Source: Dyadobacter koreensis (GTDB lineage Bacteria > Bacteroidota > Bacteroidia > Cytophagales > Spirosomataceae). Taken from it: a stretch of DNA of 64,000 nucleotides. The translations under genes and the position numbers were made by a program. The stretch lies in NCBI RefSeq assembly GCF_900108855.1, contig NZ_FNXY01000001.1, positions 682,001 to 746,000 of the forward strand. The letters are read 5' to 3'. Below the pieces are notes generated by a model, which saw only the letters and a list, made by a program, of their open reading frames with translations, did not search any database and had not been told where the DNA came from. This document shows positions 8,991-19,132 of the stretch, piece by piece; position 1 is the first letter of the stretch; the number at the start of each line of letters is the position of its first letter.

Positions 8991-10133
8991 ATGTTTTTAA
9001 ATACAACAAAATATTATACCGCAGTACTTTCAGTTTTGGTACTGGCTTCCTGTGGAAAAAAGAATGATCAGCAGGCGGCTATGCAAGGCCCGCCACCCGT
9101 GAATGTAACGTTGCAGGAAGTAACGTCGACTGATGCGGTATACCACGACAATTACCCAGGTACTGTAACGGCCTTGAATCAAATAGAGCTTCGTCCTCAA
9201 GTGACTGGTTTTATCACCGGCATACATTTTCAGGATGGCTCCAGAGTGAGAAAAGGACAGCTTCTGTATACGGTCGACGCGCAACTATATTCTGCCAATT
9301 ACGAACAAGCCGTTGCCAATTTAAATGTGCAGAAAGCAAATGTGGTAAAAGCACAGAAAGATGCAGACCGTTACCATGAACTTGATAAAAATGATGCGGT
9401 GGCCAAACAGCTCGTTGATAACGCCGACGCGGCGCTGGAAGTTGCAAAAAGACAAGCAGAAGCAGCTCAGGCAAATATTTCGGCTGTTTCGACAAGCGTT
9501 CGTTATACGAAAGTAACTGCGCCATTCGACGGGGTAATCGGAATTTCACTTGTAAAAGTGGGTGCAGCGGTTACAGCAGGACAAACCGTTTTAAACACTG
9601 TTTCAACTGACGGGCAGCTTGCAGTTGACTTTAATCTGGATCAGAAAGAAATTTTCCGTTTTACCAACCTTTTGAAAACAAGCAACGCAAAGGATTCAAC
9701 TTTTACTTTGGCTTTTGGAAAGGATATTTATCCATTCCCCGGAAAACTGCAACTTATCGACCGCGCTGTTGATCCGCAAACAGGATCGATCAAAGCCCGT
9801 CTTGTTTTTCCAAACAAGGATAATATGTTGAGATCTGGTATGACAGGAACAGTTAGAGTCCGTAATAATGCTTCCGCGCAATCAGTAATTATTCCTTATA
9901 AAGCGGTAACAGAACAGTTAGGTGAATTCTTTGTTTATGTTGCTGGTGATTCAAGTAAAGTTACTCAGCGCAAACTCGTTTTGGGTGAACCTATTGGTGC
10001 GAATATCATCGTAAAGGAAGGTTTGAAAGCAGGCGAAAAAATTGCAGTGGAAGGTGTTCAGAATCTCCGTGAAGGTGCTGTGATCAACACCGCTCCCCCA
10101 GCAGCAGCTCAGACCAAAGGTGCCACAAAATAA
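8991..10133 (+). CDS. RND efflux periplasmic adaptor (membrane fusion lipoprotein)
   Basis: I chose the ATG that puts a lipobox at VLASC with lipid-carrying Cys21; a TTG 18 bases upstream is also possible. The protein has the HlyD/AcrA order: a barrel-sandwich half (GTVTALNQIELRPQVTG, FQDGSRVRKGQLLYTVD), a coiled-coil hairpin (about 90-145), the second lipoyl half (VTAPFDGVIGISLVKVGAAV), then the beta-barrel and membrane-proximal domains. It bridges the inner-membrane pump and the TolC-like channel encoded on either side. It is 380 residues from this start. Confidence 0.94.
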   Translation: MFLNTTKYYTAVLSVLVLASCGKKNDQQAAMQGPPPVNVTLQEVTSTDAVYHDNYPGTVTALNQIELRPQVTGFITGIHFQDGSRVRKGQLLYTVDAQLYSANYEQAVANLNVQKANVVKAQKDADRYHELDKNDAVAKQLVDNADAALEVAKRQAEAAQANISAVSTSVRYTKVTAPFDGVIGISLVKVGAAVTAGQTVLNTVSTDGQLAVDFNLDQKEIFRFTNLLKTSNAKDSTFTLAFGKDIYPFPGKLQLIDRAVDPQTGSIKARLVFPNKDNMLRSGMTGTVRVRNNASAQSVIIPYKAVTEQLGEFFVYVAGDSSKVTQRKLVLGEPIGANIIVKEGLKAGEKIAVEGVQNLREGAVINTAPPAAAQTKGATK

Positions 10134-10205
10134 CGGTAAGCTAGAAAAACAGGAATAAGCGGCCATAAGCCTGACCTCCTTCTGATTCCCTTAAATACTA
10201 AAAAA

Positions 10206-13200
10206 ATGATTGCAGATATCTTCATTAAAAGGCCGGTTACGGCAATCGTTACCTCGATTGTAATCGTGCTTGTCGGCCTTATTGCATTAACCACTTTACC
10301 GGTGGCCCAGTATCCTGATGTAACCCCTCCTACGGTGACTATTTCAGGAACATTTACAGGAGCGGATGCTCAAACGGTTGAGCAGACTACTACAACCGCG
10401 ATTGAAACCCAGGTGAATGGTACGCCCGGCATGAGTTACATGTCATCAAATAGTACCAGCAGCGGACAAAGCAGCATTAACGTAGTTTTTGATATTGGTA
10501 CTGATGTAAACATTGCGGCTCTTGATGTTCAGAACCGTGTGAGTGTGGCAGAACCTGCCCTTCCCGATGTTGTAAAAAGATTAGGGTTAACGGTTCGTAA
10601 AAGACAGCCGAGTATCATGATTGCCCTTGCACTTTATTCGCCTAACGGAACGCACAGTGCACAGTTCATTGGTAACTACGCGAACATCTATATCAAAGAT
10701 AGGATTCAACGTGTTAAAGGTGTGGGTGATATTGTTTCCCGCGCCGATGATTTTGGTATGCGTATCTGGTTAAACCCGGAAAAACTTGCCAATTTAAACA
10801 TGACACCATCTGACATTTCTGCCGCTCTTGCCGAACAGAACTTGCAGATTGCTGCGGGTACTGTTGGAGCGAATCCACAGCCGACCCAGCAGGCATTTGA
10901 ATATAGCGTACTTACAAACAGCCGTCTGAATACAAAAGAGGAATTTGAAGATATCATTGTTCGTTCGGCACCGACCGAAGGAAGTGTGGTTTATCTGAAA
11001 GATGTAGCACGTGTGGAACTTGGTAAATTTGATTACAATGCCAATGCCTTCGTAAACGGAAAACCCGCTGCGTTTGTATTGATTTATCAGGCGCCGGGAG
11101 CTAATGCCCTTGATACCTATGATGGTGTAATGGCTGCGCTTGCAGAAATGAAGAAGACTTTTCCAAAAGATATTGATTACGTAATTCCGGTTGAAACAGC
11201 TTCTGTGGTAAGGGTTTCGATTGAAGAAGTATTACATACATTTGGAGAAGCGATGATTCTCGTTGTAATTGTAGTATTCCTGTTCCTTCAAAACTGGCGC
11301 GCAACTTTGATTCCGATTCTTGCGATCCCGGTATCGTTGATCGGAACATTTATCTTCTTTATTCCTTTTGGATTTACAATTAATACACTGACCCTTTTCG
11401 CTTTCGTACTTGCCATTGGTATTGTGGTCGATGATGCAATCGTGGTAGTCGAGGCCGTCCAGCACAATATTGACCACGGCAGGCTCTCGCCGAAGGCAGC
11501 GACAGAAAAGGCGATGAAAGAAATTTCCGGACCGGTTATTGCGATTGCCCTTATTTTAGCGGCGGTGTTCGTACCGGTAAGTTTTGTACCTGGTATTGTA
11601 GGTAGACTTTATCAGCAATTTGCGATCACGATTGCAGTATCTGTACTCCTATCTGCATTCGTTGCGCTCTCGTTGACACCTGCACTTTGTGCTATGATGT
11701 TGAAGCCAACAAAAGGTGCCGGTGAGAAAAAGAACTGGCTTGAAAAGTTCTTTGACAAATTCAACCGCTGGTTTGACGGCGTCTCCCATTCTTATACGAG
11801 AGGTGTTGCAAAGTGGATAAAAGGAACTCCGTACGTGATCATCATGATGGTCTGTCTGATCGTTGGTCTTGTATTTTTGTTTAAAAACAAACCATCCGGC
11901 TTTATTCCAGTGGAAGATGAAGGACGTTTGTTCGTGACCTATGAGATGCAGGAAGCTGCCTCTACGACTCGTAATATTGCGATGATTAAAGACATCATGG
12001 CCCGTATTTCGAAAATCCCAGAAATAAAAACGGTTGGTGGTCTTGCAGGACTTAACGTTATCAGCTTCTCTAACAAGTCCAACGTAGGTACCATGTTCGT
12101 AAGTTTGCATCCGTGGGCAGACCGTAAAGGCGCTGAACATCACGTGCAGGCTGTTATTTCAGAAATCCAGAAACGTACCGGAGATATTAAGGAAGCTCGT
12201 GTTTTAGCAATTGCTCCTCCGGCAATTCCAGGTCTTGGACAGACGTCTGGTTTTACTTTTGAACTTCAGCAGACAACCAGTACCGATGATATCAAAAAGT
12301 TTGAAGCTGTTACCCAAAAATTCCTTGCCGCTGTAAACCAGCGCCCTGAAATTGGTTTTGCATACACATTCTTCAATGCAAAAACACCTTCGTATCAGAT
12401 TGATGTGGACCGTGATAAAACCAAAAAACTGGGAGTTCAGGTGAATGACGTGTTCCAGACACTCTCTACATTGCTCGGTAGTACGTATGTGAACGACTTC
12501 AACCTTTATGGACGTAACTTCCGTGTAATGGTTCAGGCAGACAGTAGTTTCCGGTCAAACCTTGATCAGTTAAATAAATTTTATGTAAGAAATTCACAAG
12601 GCAGTATGGTTCCGCTTTCAGCGATCATTACGACAAAAGTGGTTGAAAACCCTGCCTTGATTTCTCACTACAACATCTACCGTGCTGTTGAGATTAACGG
12701 AACTCCAAAACCAGGATTCAGTAGCGGCCAGGCGATTCAGGCTTTGAAAGAAGTAGCCGAAACACTTCCTGATGGTTATGGATATGAATTTTCCGGTATG
12801 AGTTCGGAAGAGATCAAAGCCGGCGATTCGACAACTACAATCTTTGCGATATCCATCGTCTTCGTATTTCTTTTCCTTGCAGCGCTTTATGAAAGCTGGT
12901 CAATTCCGTTCTCAGTACTCTTTGCCGTACCGATCGGTGCCTTGGGATCGATTATTACATTGACGCTTTTGCCAAACCTTACGAATAACATTTACGCCCA
13001 GATTGGTCTTATTACACTGATAGGTCTTGCTGCGAAAAATGCGATTTTGATTGTTGAATTTGCCAAAGAACGGGTAGATTCCGGAATGGAACTAGTCAAG
13101 GCAACGTTGGAAGCGGTTCAGCTTCGTCTTCGGCCAATTATCATGACATCGCTTGCCTTCATCCTTGGGGTACTTCCCCTGGCCTTTGCAAGTGGTGCGG

Positions 13201-13361
13201 CAGCAGAATCACGTAAAACAATTGGGTGGACTGTATTTGGAGGTATGCTTGCGGCGACTTCTCTGGCTATCTTCGTTGTTCCGGTTCTTTTTGTGGCGAT
13301 TGAAAAAATTGCTTATAAACGTAAAAAGAGAAAACAAGATCGCGAATCCAGATTGATCTAA
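10206..13361 (+). CDS. RND multidrug efflux pump (AcrB/HAE1 family)
   Basis: Full-length HAE1-type pump of 1051 residues. Helix 1 begins MIADIFIKRPVTAIVTS, the family start signature. Helix 4 carries the proton-relay aspartates in GIVVDDAIVVVEAV. A second family block is GLAAKNAILIVEFAKE in helix 10, and porter and docking domains lie between. It is the last gene of the tetR-tolC-adaptor-pump operon and is followed by a strong hairpin terminator. It exports hydrophobic or amphipathic compounds using the proton gradient. The exact substrate is unknown. Confidence 0.96.
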   Translation: MIADIFIKRPVTAIVTSIVIVLVGLIALTTLPVAQYPDVTPPTVTISGTFTGADAQTVEQTTTTAIETQVNGTPGMSYMSSNSTSSGQSSINVVFDIGTDVNIAALDVQNRVSVAEPALPDVVKRLGLTVRKRQPSIMIALALYSPNGTHSAQFIGNYANIYIKDRIQRVKGVGDIVSRADDFGMRIWLNPEKLANLNMTPSDISAALAEQNLQIAAGTVGANPQPTQQAFEYSVLTNSRLNTKEEFEDIIVRSAPTEGSVVYLKDVARVELGKFDYNANAFVNGKPAAFVLIYQAPGANALDTYDGVMAALAEMKKTFPKDIDYVIPVETASVVRVSIEEVLHTFGEAMILVVIVVFLFLQNWRATLIPILAIPVSLIGTFIFFIPFGFTINTLTLFAFVLAIGIVVDDAIVVVEAVQHNIDHGRLSPKAATEKAMKEISGPVIAIALILAAVFVPVSFVPGIVGRLYQQFAITIAVSVLLSAFVALSLTPALCAMMLKPTKGAGEKKNWLEKFFDKFNRWFDGVSHSYTRGVAKWIKGTPYVIIMMVCLIVGLVFLFKNKPSGFIPVEDEGRLFVTYEMQEAASTTRNIAMIKDIMARISKIPEIKTVGGLAGLNVISFSNKSNVGTMFVSLHPWADRKGAEHHVQAVISEIQKRTGDIKEARVLAIAPPAIPGLGQTSGFTFELQQTTSTDDIKKFEAVTQKFLAAVNQRPEIGFAYTFFNAKTPSYQIDVDRDKTKKLGVQVNDVFQTLSTLLGSTYVNDFNLYGRNFRVMVQADSSFRSNLDQLNKFYVRNSQGSMVPLSAIITTKVVENPALISHYNIYRAVEINGTPKPGFSSGQAIQALKEVAETLPDGYGYEFSGMSSEEIKAGDSTTTIFAISIVFVFLFLAALYESWSIPFSVLFAVPIGALGSIITLTLLPNLTNNIYAQIGLITLIGLAAKNAILIVEFAKERVDSGMELVKATLEAVQLRLRPIIMTSLAFILGVLPLAFASGAAAESRKTIGWTVFGGMLAATSLAIFVVPVLFVAIEKIAYKRKKRKQDRESRLI

Positions 13362-13371
13362 CAGATTATTT

Positions 13372-13422
13372 CCCAAAAAAAATAGGCGTGAAAGCAAATG
13401 TTTTCACGCCTATTTTTTTGGG
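13372..13422 (+). terminator. Intrinsic terminator of the efflux operon
   Basis: A 21-22 bp stem (AATAGGCGTGAAA pairing with TTTCACGCCTATT, extended by A/T and CCC/GGG arms) has a short loop and a T7 tract in the descending arm. It lies 11 bases after the pump stop. Confidence 0.85.
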
Positions 13423-13588
13423 AAACCCGCGACCTGTCTGAACACTTGTTTGGTGCAATCAAATCCAAGTCTCACCATTTTGAAGGTTAGACAATCTATA
13501 TACAAAACCTGCATGTTTATTTAATTTGCATTTAAACGTGAATTTCGTAATATTTATTCTACGATATACCTGACTAATCTTTTGAAGT

Positions 13589-15448
13589 ATGAGAATTGCC
13601 ATTGCATGTCTTCTCTTGTTGGTTATGATGGCTGGTTCAGCCTTAGGTCAGGTGGAGAAAATAAAACGATTGCAGCAAAAACTTTTAGTAACCAGAGACA
13701 GCACTCAATATACTGACCTTCTTAATAGGGTTGCGCTTCTTTTCTACGAACAAAACCCGGATAGCACACTTCATTATGCACTGCATGCCCGGGCAATAGC
13801 CTCAAGATTGGGATATAAAAAAGGCTTGGCAGATGCTAGAAATAATCTTGGTGTTGTCTTTGACATAAAAGGGAATAACCAACTTGCGTTGCGCTATTAC
13901 AATGATGCATATAACCAGTACGTCGCGCTTAAAGACTCTTCCAATATTGTTCAGACCCTGATGAATATCGCTATGGTTTATAAAGTCAGCGGGAAAGATC
14001 AGAAAGCATTGTCCAATCTGGACCAGGCACTTTCACTTGGCAACCAAATTTCGCATGATTCGATTACCGCGCTGGTTATTTACAATTATATCCTGAGCTA
14101 TCCTGATAAGTTTGATTCAAAAAAGAAGGAAGAACTGATCGACCGCGCCAGTAAGATTTCGGTAAAATACCGAGATTCGCGTCTTGCGCTGGCCATTCAA
14201 CAATTAAGAGCGGACGATCTTATCGCGGCTGGCCAGGTCGAAAGAGGCAAGGAACTTCTTGAAAGCACACTTGAAAATGCTATGAAAATGCAATTATATT
14301 TTCTGAGCATGGATTTAATGATCGATCTGGCAGATAACTATCTAAACAGTAACCCTGAGAAAGCAATCGGCTTATTAAATCAGGCGCTTGGTATAGCAGA
14401 ACAAAAAAGTTACAGAACATATGCCAAAGACATCTGTAAAAGACTGTATGACATATATTTAGAAAAAGGAGACAGGTTTTCTGCTTTTATTTATAGTCAA
14501 AAGTTACTGCAAATTTTCGAACAGCAGGCTGAAATCGATAAATCGTCAGGCATCGATTACACCGAATACGCAGTCAAAGACCAGGAATTGGTATCGCAGC
14601 AACTAGTCTCGGACTATAATACAAAATTACTTTGGCTGGCTGCCGCAATTTGTTTTCTAACACTGATGAGTATCTTATTCTTACTAAGAAATGCCAAACT
14701 AATTGAAAGAAAAAACCAGGTACTAAGAATACAGTTCAGTCAACTGGAATCAGCCAGCGAAGCACTTGAAAAAACCAACCAGAATTATGCCAAATTAATA
14801 AAGATTGTAGCTCACGATTTACGAAATCCCATTGGAGCGATTAGTTCTTTCAGTTCACTTCTTAAAGATGAAAACCTGACAAAGGAAGAGCGCACGCAGT
14901 TTCTCGAACTTATTCAGGATTCCAGCGATAGCTGCATCAAACTGATTGGTGATTTATTGGAAACCGATTTCAATTTTAACGAATCGGAACTTGAAAAGGA
15001 ATCTATCGATCTTCCAACGTTTCTTCAGCATACTGTCGCCCTTCTCTCATTCCGCGCCGCAGAGAAAAAACAGCAGCTCATTCTGACCGAATATCCTCAG
15101 GCACAGCTGACGGCTGATCGGGATAAACTGGTCAGGGTTTTAAATAATCTTATTGTCAACGCAATCAAATTTAGTCCGGAACAAGGTGTCATTCAGGTCA
15201 GTGCGCAGAAAACATTTTTAGGGGTCAAAATACTGATAAAAGACAATGGCGTGGGTATATCCCAACATTCAGCTGAAAAATTATTTGAGCCATTCACTTC
15301 ATCAAAACGCGTTGGAACTGCCGGCGAACAACCTTTCGGACTGGGTTTATATATATCTAAACAGATTTTAGCTGCCCACAGAGGTAAGATCTGGTTTGAA
15401 AGCGTCGAGGGAAAGGGAACAACCTTTTTCATTTTCATACCTGATTAG
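13589..15448 (+). CDS. TPR-containing sensor histidine kinase (HisKA type), orphan
   Basis: It begins with the signal peptide MRIAIACLLLLVMMAGSALGQ, followed by a TPR region (for example ARNNLGVVFDIKGNNQLALRYYNDAY) to about residue 330. A single helix at 347-366, a coiled coil, and a classical HisKA domain with IVAHDLRNPIGAIS (His409) follow. The ATPase domain shows NLIVNAIKFSP, DNGVGIS and FGLGLYISKQI. No response regulator gene adjoins it, so its partner must be elsewhere. It differs from the other TPR kinase in the window, which is of the HisKA_3 class. The signal is unknown. Confidence 0.93.
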   Translation: MRIAIACLLLLVMMAGSALGQVEKIKRLQQKLLVTRDSTQYTDLLNRVALLFYEQNPDSTLHYALHARAIASRLGYKKGLADARNNLGVVFDIKGNNQLALRYYNDAYNQYVALKDSSNIVQTLMNIAMVYKVSGKDQKALSNLDQALSLGNQISHDSITALVIYNYILSYPDKFDSKKKEELIDRASKISVKYRDSRLALAIQQLRADDLIAAGQVERGKELLESTLENAMKMQLYFLSMDLMIDLADNYLNSNPEKAIGLLNQALGIAEQKSYRTYAKDICKRLYDIYLEKGDRFSAFIYSQKLLQIFEQQAEIDKSSGIDYTEYAVKDQELVSQQLVSDYNTKLLWLAAAICFLTLMSILFLLRNAKLIERKNQVLRIQFSQLESASEALEKTNQNYAKLIKIVAHDLRNPIGAISSFSSLLKDENLTKEERTQFLELIQDSSDSCIKLIGDLLETDFNFNESELEKESIDLPTFLQHTVALLSFRAAEKKQQLILTEYPQAQLTADRDKLVRVLNNLIVNAIKFSPEQGVIQVSAQKTFLGVKILIKDNGVGISQHSAEKLFEPFTSSKRVGTAGEQPFGLGLYISKQILAAHRGKIWFESVEGKGTTFFIFIPD

Positions 15449-15517
15449 AGGGAGTGGTAGTAAAAATTTAAGATTCCTTTTAATTCTTGTAGGCAGTTAC
15501 CAAAGGCTCGTTTTTGA

Positions 15518-17881
15518 TCATTTAACTATTTTCACAGAGAATATCCTTCCCGCTGTTTTACCATAATTTGCTTCAACCGCTATTCGAATATTCGTTTTCC
15601 CTTTCGTTAACCGGTGATCTATTTCGTACTCAAAATCATAAAATTTCCCACTTTCTGCTCCATCCCACGTGATCGTTTTGATCACTTCTCCGTCAACTTT
15701 AATATCGAATTTCCTATTTTTATCGTCACCAATATATGATAAAAGCAGGTTATTTTTTAATTCGGGATCAACTTTCATGTTGAACGAAAAGAACCCTTTA
15801 CTCCGGGCTTCGCGTCCACTGACCCCAATTGCCGCATCAATGTAGCTATTGGCACTTGCTTTAAGATCATGGTCTCGCTCTGGCTGCATCTCTCCTATTC
15901 TAAATTCATCAATAGTGCGTTCTTTAATTTTTCTGGATCTTTCCTTTTCAATTTCATACTCCTTTTCACGGGTTGCCCAGTCAGCAGGGCTAAAAAAATC
16001 CCAGTATATACCATAGTAAGTATCGATGGTCTGATAAAAGGGCTGCAGTTCCGGATCAAATGGTTTACCGACTCCTTTCATCTTAAAGTGCAGTGGCTTG
16101 CCATTTACAGGTTCTACCCAGTCGTTTACATTTCGGTTGTCTGTTAGCAAAACTGGCGTGCTGTATGCAGCCTCCGGCTGCTTTTGCCCTAGGTCCCCTG
16201 CAAGTACCAAAGGACCGTATAAAATCGCGATCCGCGAATCGTTACCAGCCAGCGCTTCTGCATGAAGAGATTTTACCGGCGTAAAACTGATCAGATCACC
16301 TTTTTCCCAATTTCGTTCTACAACAATAAAACCATCTTTATCTGTTTGGCTGGCAAATTTATCCCCGTTGACTGTCAGCATGTAGTTAGTTGCCCAATAA
16401 GGTTTACGGATTTTGACAGCGAATTGGCTAGGCTTTTCACTTTCCACAAGAATTTTAACAGCTTCTTTTTTTAGAAAATCTGTTCTCATCGTAAGCTGTG
16501 TTTTATTCGTTTGCCAGTTCAAATGAGAAGGAATGAAAAGGTTTACATACAAACTTTTCCCATCAGCTGATTCAAAATAGATACCCTCTGTATATTTTGC
16601 ATGATTTTCGATACCCGTTCCAACGCAGCAAGTAAAGGTATCAAAAGGGTCGCTGAACGTTTTCCGAGCTCCCGTTCTTAATGGAACAAAATAACACATC
16701 ATCGCGGTATTTGGATTCTGTGAGGCAAGGATATGATTGTACAATGTCCTCTCGTAATAATCTCCAAGGCGGGAAGTTGGATGCCAGCTAAACAGGTGTC
16801 CTGTAAGTTTCAGCATGTTATATGAGACACAAGTCTCAGCCGTATTGTCGCTCAGCCGGTCATTCAGTTTATCCTCTGGACCCAGATATTCATAATTCCC
16901 GTTGCCGCCAATCACATAAGAATGATGATCGATCAGTGTATTCCAGGTGAAAGCCGCGATTATACTGTCGGATTTATTACCCGTGAGCTCATATTGTACT
17001 GCACTTCCGATTGTTTTTGGAATATTGGTATTGGAATGTTTGCCGGGAAATGGATCAATTTGCTCAGATAATGGTTTCATTACAAAATCGTCATAAAACC
17101 GGTATGAGAGATCCAGATATTTTTTCCGTCCAGTGATGGCATAAATCTGGGCAAGAACGTCATTCATCCCTCCATACTCACAACGGAGCATCTTTTGCAT
17201 CTGCTGTTCGTTAAGGTTTTTCAGGATATTTTCAGTCCAATCAGCCATACCGGTTACTACCGAAAGTGCCTGTTCATTTTTACAATATAAGTAGGAATCT
17301 ACCAGGCCGGCCATTACTTTGTGAACTGTGTACCATGGTGCCCAGCCACCGTTCAGGTCGAATCCCGAAGAATTAATGTCCCCGATTGAAACTTTGTAAA
17401 AAAGACTGTCTTCCTTCGGAATAGCGCCTACATATCCGTTCCTTCTAGCTGACTGGCATCTTGCCAGTTCTGCGACTATATAGTCAACTCTCTTCTTAAA
17501 TTCCACGTTTCCGGTCGCAGCATACATCAGGCTCGATGCAGAAAGATAGTGTCCGAGCGTATGACCTGATAAGCCGTCACTTTCCCATCCTCCATAAACT
17601 TTTGCTTTCACAGGAAGTTTCGCATTTTCGTAGAATCGTGCCAGAAGACGATCTGGCTCAATTTGTAAAAGGTAAACCGAATCCTTGCTCATAGCATGAC
17701 TGAAAACGTTGCCATTTAATAGCTTTACGTCCTGCGGTCCAAATCCGAAAGCAGCTGGTTCGGCTTTCGATTTTGCCTTGAAACGTGCATCATTTCGTAT
17801 CGGTAAATAAGACTGCCCAAAAGAGCAAAGGTCGCTAAATACAAAAAACAAAATAAAGTATTGAAAAACAGTATTTTTCAT
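15518..17881 (-). CDS. GH127/GH146-type beta-L-arabinofuranosidase (DUF1680)
   Basis: The protein starts with a signal peptide (MKNTVFQYFILFFVFSDLCSFGQ) and contains an alpha/alpha-barrel of the DUF1680 family. Known GH127/GH146 enzymes use a Zn-bound Cys nucleophile held by Glu-x-Cys and Cys-Cys. Both motifs are here: AETCVSYNML (Glu349, Cys351) and FTCCVGTGIENH (Cys418, Cys419), so the enzyme should be active. The CCVGTGIENH form looks closer to GH146 than to bifidobacterial GH127, but that rests on memory. The C-terminal 150 residues form a beta-rich accessory region. It probably trims terminal L-arabinofuranose from plant polysaccharides outside the cytoplasm. No SusC/SusD pair adjoins it. 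Confidence 0.85.
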   Translation of the reverse strand: MKNTVFQYFILFFVFSDLCSFGQSYLPIRNDARFKAKSKAEPAAFGFGPQDVKLLNGNVFSHAMSKDSVYLLQIEPDRLLARFYENAKLPVKAKVYGGWESDGLSGHTLGHYLSASSLMYAATGNVEFKKRVDYIVAELARCQSARRNGYVGAIPKEDSLFYKVSIGDINSSGFDLNGGWAPWYTVHKVMAGLVDSYLYCKNEQALSVVTGMADWTENILKNLNEQQMQKMLRCEYGGMNDVLAQIYAITGRKKYLDLSYRFYDDFVMKPLSEQIDPFPGKHSNTNIPKTIGSAVQYELTGNKSDSIIAAFTWNTLIDHHSYVIGGNGNYEYLGPEDKLNDRLSDNTAETCVSYNMLKLTGHLFSWHPTSRLGDYYERTLYNHILASQNPNTAMMCYFVPLRTGARKTFSDPFDTFTCCVGTGIENHAKYTEGIYFESADGKSLYVNLFIPSHLNWQTNKTQLTMRTDFLKKEAVKILVESEKPSQFAVKIRKPYWATNYMLTVNGDKFASQTDKDGFIVVERNWEKGDLISFTPVKSLHAEALAGNDSRIAILYGPLVLAGDLGQKQPEAAYSTPVLLTDNRNVNDWVEPVNGKPLHFKMKGVGKPFDPELQPFYQTIDTYYGIYWDFFSPADWATREKEYEIEKERSRKIKERTIDEFRIGEMQPERDHDLKASANSYIDAAIGVSGREARSKGFFSFNMKVDPELKNNLLLSYIGDDKNRKFDIKVDGEVIKTITWDGAESGKFYDFEYEIDHRLTKGKTNIRIAVEANYGKTAGRIFSVKIVK

Positions 17882-18072
17882 ATTTTATAATCTCAAAAAG
17901 AATATTTTATCCATTTTAAATTTCAGCAAAACTACTCAGTACAGTATCTTATTAGTTATTATCTTTTCACTTATCGTTTACCCATATTAACTATCTGAGA
18001 TAATTCATCGGAATTTATCTGTTTAAAAACACATTCCTTACATTTGTTTTCTTTCTGAACCGATCTAAAACT

Positions 18073-18990
18073 ATGCGTTTCAACCAGATAATCGTTCTTG
18101 ACAAGACCCGTCTTAATAAGGAGGGAATTTGGGCATTACAGACTTTTTCAGACCGGCCGGTGGTCACCTACGAAGATTGCCCGCAGGATGAGAAAGAAAC
18201 ACTCCATAGAATATCGGACAGCGACTGCGTACTGGTGAGCTGGAAAACACCACTGACAGCAACTGTTTTAAAACAATCACCAAATCTCCGATATATTGGT
18301 ATGTGTTGCAGCCTGTATGATACCTCTTCATCAAATGTTGATGTGACCACTGCGGCGCAATTAGGAATTGAAGTAAAAGCTGTCAGGGATTACGGCGACG
18401 AAGGTGTTGTGGAGTTTATTTTTGCACAACTAATTACGCAATTTAAAGGTCTTGGACGTAAGCCACAAAATGGCCTTCCAACGGAACTCAGCAGTAAAAG
18501 CATTGGTATAATCGGGCTCGGTACGCTTGGAAAAATGGTGGCTCAGACGGCTAAAATTTTTGGAATGCGTCTTTTTTACAGCGGGCGAACTGAAAAACCG
18601 GAGGTGGAAAAACTTGGTATCAAAAGGCTTTCCATAAATACTCTTTTCCAAACTTGTGATATTATAACCGTTCATGTACCAAGAAATACTCTTGTTTTGG
18701 ATCAGACAGCCTTTCTTTCCAAAAAGAAAAAGTCTGTTTTTATCAATACTTCACTCGGCCAGCCTTTTGAAGAAAATGCGCTGTTGAACTGGCTATTTCA
18801 AGATCCTGAGTCTTTTGCAATTTTCGATTCTGATGGAGCAGGATCACTTTTCGACAAATTATCGAAATTAGATAATGCAATTCTTTACCCTTTATCCGCC
18901 GGGTTTACTGAAGAATCCGGTAAAAGATTGACTGAAAAAACATTACAAAACATTGAAGCCTATTTTTCAGAAAACATTAATAAGTTTTGA
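18073..18990 (+). CDS. D-2-hydroxyacid dehydrogenase-fold protein lacking catalytic residues
   Basis: The Rossmann dinucleotide-binding core is intact: KSIGIIGLGTLGKMVAQTA with GxGxxG, and a flanking lid domain of the D-isomer 2-hydroxyacid dehydrogenase family. However, the family's catalytic Arg, usually in NxSRG, is replaced in INTSLGQPFEE. The Glu of the DVxExEP region is not evident in FAIFDSDGAGS. The catalytic His of TPHxAxxT is replaced in LYPLSAGFTEES. It may therefore bind NAD(P) without acting as a dehydrogenase. It is divergent from the arabinofuranosidase gene. The fold is certain; function is not. Confidence 0.75.
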   Translation: MRFNQIIVLDKTRLNKEGIWALQTFSDRPVVTYEDCPQDEKETLHRISDSDCVLVSWKTPLTATVLKQSPNLRYIGMCCSLYDTSSSNVDVTTAAQLGIEVKAVRDYGDEGVVEFIFAQLITQFKGLGRKPQNGLPTELSSKSIGIIGLGTLGKMVAQTAKIFGMRLFYSGRTEKPEVEKLGIKRLSINTLFQTCDIITVHVPRNTLVLDQTAFLSKKKKSVFINTSLGQPFEENALLNWLFQDPESFAIFDSDGAGSLFDKLSKLDNAILYPLSAGFTEESGKRLTEKTLQNIEAYFSENINKF

Positions 18991-19088
18991 AAAGCCGAGT
19001 CTGCAAGCTCACAAACACCGCATGTCCATCTCAGAATGATTTATTATGCCTTGTTAAACAGGAGTAATACACAGATTTAAAACAAAAA

Positions 19089-19108
19089 ACCCGGCTTAGG
19101 AGCCAGGT
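19089..19108 (-). terminator. Probable terminator of the PhyH gene
   Basis: CCCGGCT and AGCCAGG arms (one mismatch) enclose TAGG. On the minus strand the hairpin is followed by TTTTTTG. It lies about 25 bases past the stop of the minus-strand dioxygenase gene. Confidence 0.6.
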
Positions 19109-19132
19109 CATAAATCTACGAGATAAATTTGA

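Noticed and set aside
11649..12143. A 164-codon minus-strand frame inside the RND pump gene
   Set aside because: It lies wholly inside a clear 1051-residue pump and reads as a Cys/His-rich shadow.
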